The position numbers were made by a program, and so were the translations under genes. The notes under the pieces are model-generated. The model saw nothing but the letters and a program-made list of their open reading frames with translations, did no database searches and had not been told where the DNA came from. Positions 55,513 to 61,840 of a stretch of DNA of 64,000 nt are shown piece by piece. The stretch spans positions 682,001 through 746,000 of the forward strand of contig JADJWD010000002.1 in NCBI GenBank assembly GCA_016716535.1. Direction: 5' to 3'. Position 1 is the stretch's first letter. Every line of letters starts with the position of its first letter. This DNA is from Betaproteobacteria bacterium (GTDB lineage: Bacteria > Pseudomonadota > Gammaproteobacteria > Burkholderiales > Burkholderiaceae_C).

Positions 55513-58509
55513 TCAGTTCGCCAGCAGGAGGTCCATGGCCGCGGTTATCGTGATGGGCTCGCGTTCGGGCAGGTCGCGCTGCGCCGGGGGCAGCGTCAAC
55601 GCGTCGTCCCAGCGCTGCGCCTGCTCACGCATGCCGGCATCGGCCTGTGGATGGGCGACCACCATGCGCCAGATGCGCGCGGCATCGACGCAGCGCCCGC
55701 CCACGCGTAGCCATTCGCCGTACAGCATCGCGATATGAAGGCACATGTTGGTCCAGCCGCGCTCGGAGGCGCCGCGGGCCGCCGAGCGCAGGCGCTCGAG
55801 CGCTGCCGGCAGCTCGCCCCGGCGCGTCGCGATGCGGCTCAGATTGGCCTCGGCGTTCACGGCGATCATCGGATTGTCGGCGCTGCGGCTGCGCTCGAGC
55901 GCGCGCAGCAGGTGCCTCTCGGCGTCATCGAGCTGGCCCATTTCGAGTAGGGCCTCGCCGAGCCCACAACCGTGGACCGGCACGAAGAACTCGATGCGAT
56001 AGCGTTCGCTCAGGCGCAGGCCTTCGTCCATGCACTGCCGGGCCGACGCCCAGTTGCCGCGCGACAGATGCATGCCGCCCAGGGTGCTCAGGCAGCGCAC
56101 GACCGCCGCGTGGCGCCCTTGTTCGCGCTCGATCGACAGCGCTTGCGCATAGTGCCCGAGCGCGTCGTCCCAACGGCCTTCGTTCTTCGCCACGATGCCC
56201 AGGTTGTTCTGCGCGGTGGCGATCTCGACCGCCACGCCGTCTTCGTTGCCGATGGCCAGCGCGCGTTCGAAGCAAGGCCGGGCCGCGCGCCAGTGCGCCT
56301 GCGCCGAATGACAGCTGCCGGCGTTGGTCAGGCAGCGGTACAGCGAGCGCCGGTCACCGCATTGCTCGGCCAGCTCGATGCCTGTTTCGGCGATCGCCAG
56401 GCCGGTCTGGTGCTCGCCGCGCAAGTAATGCAGGCGCGACAGCGCCGATCGCAGGTCGGCCGCCAGCGCTTGCCGCCCGGGCCCATGAGGGCCGAGCTCG
56501 AGCGCCGGCGCAAAGTGTGCGATCCCCTCGGCGGCGCGGCCTCGCACCTCGAAGTAGTTGCGCCATGCGGCCACTGCTTGCGCGAGCCATGCGGTGGAGC
56601 CCAGGCTCACGCCATGGCGCCAGGCCGCGCGGCAGTTCGAAACCTCCAGTTCGATGCCTTCGGTCAGCGGTCGGTGGTCGGCGCCGGCGTGTGCGGCCAG
56701 ATCGGCCAGGAATTGCGCATAGTGCGCGGCATGTCGGCGTGCACAGTCGTCTGCGCGCAGCGGCTCGGCGGCCAGACGCTCGGCCGCGAATGCCGCCACC
56801 AGCGGATGCAGTACGAACCGCCCCGCGTCGTCGACCGCGAGCAGGCTCTTGTCGACCAGCGACGACAGCAGCGGCAGCGGCGCCTGCGCCACGGCGAGCG
56901 CGGCCGCGCGCGTGAAGCCGCCCTGGAACACCGACAGCGCCGCCAGCGCCTCGCGCTCGCGCGGCGCGAGCAGGCCCCACGAGCGTTCGAGCACGGCCCG
57001 CGCACTGTGGTGCTCGGGTCGCGCCGGTGCGCCGGCGGCGGCCGGATCGCGCGCCAGCAGGTCCATCGAGAGGCGCAGGTCGTGCGCGATCTCCTCGGCC
57101 GGCAGCAGGCGCACCCAGCCGGCGGCAAGCTCGATCGCGAGCGGCAGCCCGCCGACCGATTCGACGATGTCGATCACCGCGCCCAGGTGCCGCGCGAGCG
57201 AGAAACCACGCAGAGCCGCGACCGCCCGCGCTTCGAACAGACGCACCGCATCGAACGCGACGGCGGCTTCGAGGTCGCGGCTGTCCTCGTCGGGCACGGC
57301 CAGACCCGTCAGTGGCAGCGCATGCTCGACGGCATGGCCGAGCCGCGCGCGCGAGGTGACCAGCAGCGACAGGCCCCAAGCAGCGGCCAGCAGGCGCTCG
57401 ATCAGCGCCGGCAGCCCGGCCAGGTGCTCGGCGTTGTCGAGCACGCACAGCACACGCTCGCCGCCCAGGCGGCGACCGATCTGGGCGACGCCGTCCTGCG
57501 CGTCGTTGATCGGCACGCCGAGCTGTTCGGCGACGCGCGCCACCACAGCGCGCAGCTCGGCCAGATCCTGCAGTTCGACCCAGACCCGCCCGCCGGCGAA
57601 GCCGTGGGCCGCCGCCTGCAGTGCCTGTCGCGCGAGGCGGCTCTTGCCGACGCCGCCTGGGCCGAGGACGGTGACCGCACGCACGCCGTCGCGAGTCAGC
57701 AGCCGCAGCAGTTCGGCCAGCTCGCTGCGGCGTCCGATGAACGGCGCGCCGGCCTCCGGCGTCGACGGTACCGCCGCCGACGCCACCGCGGCGCCTGCCG
57801 TGACGGGCGCTGCACGTTCGAGCAGGTTGCGCAATCGCTGCGACGGCTCGACGCCGAGCGCCTCGGCCAGGGCCTGCGCATACTCGCGATACCGCTGCCA
57901 AGCGCGTGCCGGATGGCCCAGCTCGATCTCGGCCTGCAGCTGCGCCTCGACCGCGTCCTCGTCGAGCGGATCGGCGACCTGCAGCCGGTGTGCCAGCTCG
58001 GCGCGCTGCGCCGGCGCGGCGCCGTCCAGCGCCGCGAGCGCGGCCTGGCGCCAGCGGGCATCCCAGCGCAGGCGCTCGGCGCTCAGCCAGTCGGTGAACG
58101 CCGGGTTGGCGGCGTCGTCGAGCCCGTCGAGCAGCGGGCCTTGCCGCAGCGCCACCGCCAGCGCCGGCTGGCCGCCGTCGAGCAGCGCCTCGAACGCGCG
58201 CACGTCGGTCGCCACATCCCAGCGCAGCGCGTGTTCATTGGCCTGCAGATCGGCCGCGATGTCGCGCGCCTTGAACACCACGTGGCGCAGGTTGCGCCGG
58301 GCCTCGGCATTCGCCCGCTCTGGCCACAGCATCGCCGCCAGCTGGTCGCGCGCAACCCATCGCCCCGTTTGCATCGCCAGCACCGCCAGTACTTGGAACC
58401 GGCGCTCGGGCAGGAATGCCACGGGCCCGGCGGCACCGGCGAGCTCAGGCCGCCCGAGCAGCAGCAGCCGCGGCACCGCCGTCACCGGAGCCTGCAGCCT
58501 CGACGTCAT
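55513..58509 (-). CDS. SARP/AfsR-type regulator: winged helix, BTAD, NB-ARC ATPase, TPR
   Basis: 998 residues from the ATG at 58509. Residues 15-95 form an OmpR-like winged helix (LPERRFQVLAVLAMQTGRWV, DQLAAMLWPERANAEARRNL). BTAD covers about 100-250 (DEDAVEAQLQAEIELGHPAR, YREYAQALAEALGVEPSQRL). NB-ARC/AAA begins at VTVLGPGGVGKSRLARQALQ (Walker A near 281), with LCVLDNAEHL as Walker B and LLVTSRARLG. A winged-helix relay (SWGLLAPREREALAALSVFQ) leads to TPR repeats from about 640 to 960 (GIVAKNEGRWDDALGHYAQA). This is the layout of AfsR. Such proteins activate by binding 11-bp-spaced heptamer repeats, and three of these lie at 49279-49618 between the arms. The signal read by the TPR/ATPase part is unknown. 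Confidence 0.9.
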   Translation of the reverse strand: MTSRLQAPVTAVPRLLLLGRPELAGAAGPVAFLPERRFQVLAVLAMQTGRWVARDQLAAMLWPERANAEARRNLRHVVFKARDIAADLQANEHALRWDVATDVRAFEALLDGGQPALAVALRQGPLLDGLDDAANPAFTDWLSAERLRWDARWRQAALAALDGAAPAQRAELAHRLQVADPLDEDAVEAQLQAEIELGHPARAWQRYREYAQALAEALGVEPSQRLRNLLERAAPVTAGAAVASAAVPSTPEAGAPFIGRRSELAELLRLLTRDGVRAVTVLGPGGVGKSRLARQALQAAAHGFAGGRVWVELQDLAELRAVVARVAEQLGVPINDAQDGVAQIGRRLGGERVLCVLDNAEHLAGLPALIERLLAAAWGLSLLVTSRARLGHAVEHALPLTGLAVPDEDSRDLEAAVAFDAVRLFEARAVAALRGFSLARHLGAVIDIVESVGGLPLAIELAAGWVRLLPAEEIAHDLRLSMDLLARDPAAAGAPARPEHHSARAVLERSWGLLAPREREALAALSVFQGGFTRAAALAVAQAPLPLLSSLVDKSLLAVDDAGRFVLHPLVAAFAAERLAAEPLRADDCARRHAAHYAQFLADLAAHAGADHRPLTEGIELEVSNCRAAWRHGVSLGSTAWLAQAVAAWRNYFEVRGRAAEGIAHFAPALELGPHGPGRQALAADLRSALSRLHYLRGEHQTGLAIAETGIELAEQCGDRRSLYRCLTNAGSCHSAQAHWRAARPCFERALAIGNEDGVAVEIATAQNNLGIVAKNEGRWDDALGHYAQALSIEREQGRHAAVVRCLSTLGGMHLSRGNWASARQCMDEGLRLSERYRIEFFVPVHGCGLGEALLEMGQLDDAERHLLRALERSRSADNPMIAVNAEANLSRIATRRGELPAALERLRSAARGASERGWTNMCLHIAMLYGEWLRVGGRCVDAARIWRMVVAHPQADAGMREQAQRWDDALTLPPAQRDLPEREPITITAAMDLLLAN

Positions 58510-59085
58510 GGCGAATACCGGGCGCCGCGCTTCGCCGGCGCCGGCCAGGGTGCACCTGCTGCGGCCGATGCGTGGTGACGCCACGCGCGTTCCAGCATGG
58601 TCCCGATCGCCGCCGGGGCGGGCCATGCCGTTGCCGTGTCGTGGTCTGCTCGAGACATGTCATCGGATCGATTCGAGTGGCCGCCTGCACCGGGCGGCGC
58701 GCGTTCCCGCTTCTGCGAACGGGCCGGGGTCGGTGCTGCGGTAAGCAACGCAGGCGCCATCGATCGCGCTGACAGGGCCGGGCATTCGTGTATAAGCCCC
58801 GGCGCAGCCGCGCGGTGAGCGGATCGCAGACGATGCACCCGGCCGCGTTCAGCCATGACGCCGCCGCCGCGCAGCAGCGTGCGCTGTGCCGCAAGACGGC
58901 CACGGGCACACGCGCCACGTCGCCGAGCGTCGCGCCGCGGTCGGGTTCTTCGTGGCGTGGGTCATGGGGCGACGATTGGCGCGGAACGCGCGCCGATCGT
59001 CGGCCGCCGAGCCTGCCAGGCGCTTGGAGGCGGCGCAAGCGGGGGTGTCGGCAATGCCCGAGTGCACAAGGGCGCGTGTGGTGTT
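58510..59085. other. no recognisable gene between the regulator and the island's right end
   Basis: About 575 bp upstream of the regulator gene. Short frames occur on both strands, but none has a ribosome site plus family motif or convincing codon pattern. It should contain the regulator's promoter, yet no CAAACGC pair is present, so autoregulation through that site is not supported. Confidence 0.5.
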
Positions 59086-59142
59086 GATGCCGACCGAAAA
59101 TTGACCAGCAAAGCCGGGTGATGCCGACTCAGAACTGACCAG
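59086..59142. repeat. two 23-bp direct repeats resembling an IS21-family end
   Basis: GATGCCGACCGAAAATTGAC then CAG (59086-59108) and GATGCCGACTCAGAACTGAC then CAG (59120-59142) agree at 19 of 23 positions with a 34-bp period. Multiple repeats with a GAC...TGACCAG core are typical of the ends of IS21-type elements as I remember them. No transposase is present here. The second repeat abuts the tRNA remnant directly. Confidence 0.5.
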
Positions 59143-59175
59143 GGTCGTTGGTTCGAGTCCTCTCGCGCCTACCAA
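59142..59175 (+). repeat. right attachment repeat: remnant of the tRNA-Val 3' end
   Basis: GGGTCG, two mismatched bases, then 26 bp identical to the tRNA-Val T-arm, acceptor and CCAA (59150-59175). The 5' two thirds of a tRNA are missing and the T-stem pairing is broken, so it is not a functional tRNA. It marks the right boundary of the island. Confidence 0.87.
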
Positions 59176-59180
59176 CAAGC

Positions 59181-59212
59181 AAGCCGCCGGGTCCGCAAGG
59201 GTCCGGCGGCTT
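59181..59212 (+). terminator. hairpin after the tRNA remnant, probably the original tRNA-Val terminator
   Basis: AAGCCGCCGG (59181-59190) pairs perfectly with CCGGCGGCTT (59203-59212); further G-C pairs extend the stem. TTAGTCGTTT follows. It stands 5 bp after the tRNA remnant, the place expected for the terminator before the island arrived. Confidence 0.7.
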
Positions 59213-59314
59213 AGTCGTTTGGCGCTCCGCCGCACTGCAACGGGGAAACCCGGCGGCGCTGCCACCGGGGCCGATCCTAGAATCCTGCCTACGCAGTATC
59301 AGCCCAGGTGTCGC

Positions 59315-59899
59315 ATGTCCGCCTCGCGCCGTTCTTCCGCCGATGCCCCGGCGCCCCCCGCGGGCGAGGGTTCGCCGGCCACGCTGCGCGTGCTGAAGAA
59401 GTACCCCAACCGGCGCCTCTATGACACGCGCACCAGCAGCTACATCACGCTGGCCGACGTGAAGCAGATGGTGCTCGGCGGCGAGTCGTTCGAGGTGCGC
59501 GACGCCAAGACCGGCGAGGACCTGACGCGCAGCATCCTCTTGCAGATCATCCTCGAGGAAGAGTCGGGCGGCGTGCCGATGTTCAGCACGCAGTCGCTCG
59601 AACAGATCATCCGCTTCTACGGCCACGCCATGCAGGGGATGATGGGCACGATGCTCGAGAAGAACCTGCAGGCCTTCGCCGAGCTGCAAGGCCGCCTGCT
59701 CGAACAAAGCCGCGGCCTGTACGACCCGAAGCAGCTGACGCCCGAAGCCTGGACGCAGTTCATGAGCGGCCAGGCGCCGATGCTGCAGAACATGATGACG
59801 AGCTACCTCGAGCAAAGCCGCCAGCTCGTCGAGCAGTTGCAGCGCAACACCGGTGGGTTGTTCCCGGGCGTGCCGGGGTTCGGCGCCGGCAAGAAGTAG
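59315..59899 (+). CDS. phaR: polyhydroxyalkanoate synthesis regulator PhaR
   Basis: 194 residues from the ATG at 59315. After a short Ser/Pro-rich leader comes the PHB/PHA accumulation DNA-binding domain (LRVLKKYPNRRLYDTRTSSY, ITLADVKQMVLGGESFEVRD, GEDLTRSILLQIILEEE). The PHB_acc domain follows (FSTQSLEQIIRFYGHAMQGM) with a Gln/Met-rich helical tail. In Cupriavidus and relatives PhaR senses PHB granules and represses phasin genes, so the host probably makes PHB; the hydroxybutyrate dehydrogenase at 40449-41255 fits. It lies just outside the island's right boundary. Confidence 0.95.
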   Translation: MSASRRSSADAPAPPAGEGSPATLRVLKKYPNRRLYDTRTSSYITLADVKQMVLGGESFEVRDAKTGEDLTRSILLQIILEEESGGVPMFSTQSLEQIIRFYGHAMQGMMGTMLEKNLQAFAELQGRLLEQSRGLYDPKQLTPEAWTQFMSGQAPMLQNMMTSYLEQSRQLVEQLQRNTGGLFPGVPGFGAGKK

Positions 59900-59972
59900 C
59901 TGTACGACAGCGCCGGCAGCGGCAGGATCTGCGGCGCGACCTCGACGCGGCGCGTGTCCGCGCCTCTCGCGA

Positions 59973-60476
59973 TCAGCCGCCACCGGCCGCGCGCAGCGGC
60001 ACGCGCGTCTCGAACTTGGAGCAGTTCATCGCGAACATGCTCTTGAAGTTGCGCACGTTGTTGTTCGACGAGAAGACCTCGCGCGTGAACGCGTGGTATT
60101 GCGCCATCGACTCGGCGCTGACGATGAGCAGGAAGTCGAACTCGCCCGAGATCTCGTAACACGCCATCACTGCCTCCTCGGTGGCCATGCGCTGCTCGAA
60201 CTGCATCAGCAGCGCGGCGTTCTGCTCGCCGAGTTCGACCGAGACGAACACCGTCAGCGGCCGGCCGACGAGCCGGCGGTCGACGATGGCGACCTGCCGC
60301 TGCAACACGCCCAGCGCGCGCAGCTGCGCGATGCGCCGCTGGCAGGTGGCGCTCGACGTGCCGAGCCGGTCGGCCAGCGCGCGCAGCGGCAGCGAGGCAT
60401 CGCGCTGCAACAGGTCCAGCAGCGCCGTGTCCAGCGCGTCCAGCGGCACCGCCTTCGTCTCGGGCGGGTGGGGCAT
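59973..60476 (-). CDS. Lrp/AsnC-family transcriptional regulator
   Basis: 167 residues. The N-terminal helix-turn-helix reads LDTALLDLLQRDASLPLRAL, ADRLGTSSATCQRRIAQLRA. The C-terminal RAM/effector domain contains VFVSVELGEQNAALLMQFEQ, CYEISGEFDFLLIVSAESMA and VRNFKSMFAMNCSKFETRVP. It diverges from the M20 hydrolase gene with a 114-bp gap. Regulators of this family usually respond to an amino acid and control adjacent catabolic genes, so control of the two amino-acid-type hydrolases to its right is the natural inference. Confidence 0.9.
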   Translation of the reverse strand: MPHPPETKAVPLDALDTALLDLLQRDASLPLRALADRLGTSSATCQRRIAQLRALGVLQRQVAIVDRRLVGRPLTVFVSVELGEQNAALLMQFEQRMATEEAVMACYEISGEFDFLLIVSAESMAQYHAFTREVFSSNNNVRNFKSMFAMNCSKFETRVPLRAAGGG

Positions 60477-60590
60477 CTGTTCAGTCGGCGGCGGCCGCGC
60501 GAGACAAAGGCGGCGTGCCTGCGGCCGATCGTGATGAATCGGCTCGCGATGATGCCTCAACAATGCGTGCACGCTTCGAAGGGCCCGCCC

Positions 60591-61781
60591 ATGAGCACGA
60601 CAACGATCGACGACGAGACAACGCTGCACGCCGGCTGGGTCCGCTGGCGGCACGAGTTCCACCGCTTCCCCGAGACAGGCTTCGAGGAGCACCGCACGGC
60701 CGAGCGCGTGGCCGAGGTGCTGCGCCTGCTCGGCCTCGAGGTGCACCGCGGCATCGGCGGCACCGGCGTCGTCGCCAGCCTCACGGTGGGCGGTGGCCGT
60801 GGCGTGGTCGGCCTGCGTGCCGACATGGATGCGCTGGCGATGACCGAGGCGGCGCCAGGCCGCGCGCACGCCTCGACGCGCGCCGGCTGCATGCACGCCT
60901 GCGGCCACGACGGGCACATGGCGATGCTGCTCGGCGCGGCGCAGTTGCTGGCGGCGCGGCGCGACTTCGACGGCACCGCGCGGTTCGTCTTCCAGCCGGC
61001 CGAGGAGCACGGCCGCGGCGCCGCGGCGATGCTGGCCGACGGCCTGCTGGCGCGCTTCCCGATGGACGAGATCTACGGCGCGCACAACATCCCGGGCCTG
61101 CCGGCCGGGCACATCGCGACTCGCGCCGGCGGCCTGATGGCGAGCGAGGACAACTTCGTCATCCGCATCACCGGCCGCGGCGGCCACGCGGCGCGGCCGC
61201 ACATGGCCGTCGATGCGCTCGTCGTCGGCGCCGAGATCGTGCTGGCACTGCAGACGATCGTCGCGCGCTCGGTCGACCCGCAGCACCCGGCGGTGCTGTC
61301 GTGCACCGAGTTCATCACCGACGGCATCCGCAACGCCATCCCGACCGAGGTCGTGATCAAGGGTGACACCCGAAGTTATTTGCCTCAGGTGCAGGCCCTG
61401 CTCGAAGCGCGCATGCGCGAACTGTGCGAGGGCATCTGCCGCGCCCATGGCGCGGCCTGCACGGTGGAGTACACACACGAGTTCGCGCCGACCGTGAACT
61501 GGCCGCAGTGCGTGCCGGTGGCGGTGCACGCGGCCGAGGCCGTGGTCGGTGCCGGGCGCGTCGACGCCGACACGCCGCCGATGATGATCTCCGAGGACTT
61601 CGGCCGCTTTCTGAAGCACATCCCCGGCGCGTTTGTCTTCATCGGCAATGGCGACCGAGAAGACGCCGGCGGCGTGCCGCTGCACAACCCGCGTTACGAC
61701 TTCAACGACGAGATCGTGCCGGTCGGCGCGCGCTGGTTTGCCGAGGTCGTGCGGCAGCGGTTGCCGCGTGCTGCGAGGTGA
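60591..61781 (+). CDS. M20-family amidohydrolase (N-acyl amino acid/hippurate hydrolase type)
   Basis: 396 residues from the ATG at 60591. The family opening WVRWRHEFHRFPETGFEEHR is complete. GLRADMDALAM supplies a metal-binding Asp, GCMHACGHDGHMAMLLGAAQ the ligand cluster, FVFQPAEEHGRGAAAMLADG the catalytic Glu. The lid domain has FVIRITGRGGHAARPHMAVD, and SEDFGRFLKHIPGAFVFIGN is the C-terminal ligand stretch. Such enzymes cleave N-acyl amino acids. It is followed 59 bp later by a lyase-amidase fusion and preceded by a divergent Lrp-type regulator, suggesting an amino-acid derivative catabolic unit. Substrate not determinable. Confidence 0.9.
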   Translation: MSTTTIDDETTLHAGWVRWRHEFHRFPETGFEEHRTAERVAEVLRLLGLEVHRGIGGTGVVASLTVGGGRGVVGLRADMDALAMTEAAPGRAHASTRAGCMHACGHDGHMAMLLGAAQLLAARRDFDGTARFVFQPAEEHGRGAAAMLADGLLARFPMDEIYGAHNIPGLPAGHIATRAGGLMASEDNFVIRITGRGGHAARPHMAVDALVVGAEIVLALQTIVARSVDPQHPAVLSCTEFITDGIRNAIPTEVVIKGDTRSYLPQVQALLEARMRELCEGICRAHGAACTVEYTHEFAPTVNWPQCVPVAVHAAEAVVGAGRVDADTPPMMISEDFGRFLKHIPGAFVFIGNGDREDAGGVPLHNPRYDFNDEIVPVGARWFAEVVRQRLPRAAR

Positions 61782-61840
61782 TCGACGTGATCGGCTGATG
61801 ATCGGCTGTGTGATCCCCATTTCGACGAACGACGAGCCCG

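Larger units (their letters stand above)
44751..59149. mobile_element. genomic island integrated in tRNA-Val(GAC), about 14.4 kb, no integrase left
   Basis: The segment is bounded by the tRNA-Val gene and by a second copy of its 3' end. Gene density and type change inside it. Flanking genes are housekeeping, whereas the inside holds broken genes (44966-46637), eight exported or unknown proteins with a SARP regulator (46689-58509), and an IS21-like end (59086-59142). No intact or recognisable integrase gene is present, so the element is probably fixed. Removing it joins tRNA-Val to the hairpin at 59181-59212, an ordinary tRNA-terminator arrangement. This is a strong structural argument that the island is an insertion. 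Confidence 0.8.

Noticed and set aside
58510..59085. Short genes between the regulator and the right boundary
   Set aside because: Frames of 60-140 codons exist on both strands but show no ribosome site, start context or recognisable motif.
44751..59149. Search for an integrase, excisionase or other phage genes in the island
   Set aside because: No frame shows the tyrosine-recombinase R...HxxR...Y pattern or serine-recombinase motifs, and no phage structural genes are present. The boundary call rests on the duplicated tRNA end alone.
59142..59175. The tRNA-like sequence as a second functional tRNA-Val
   Set aside because: Only the 3' third is present, there is no D or anticodon arm upstream, and the T-stem is mismatched.
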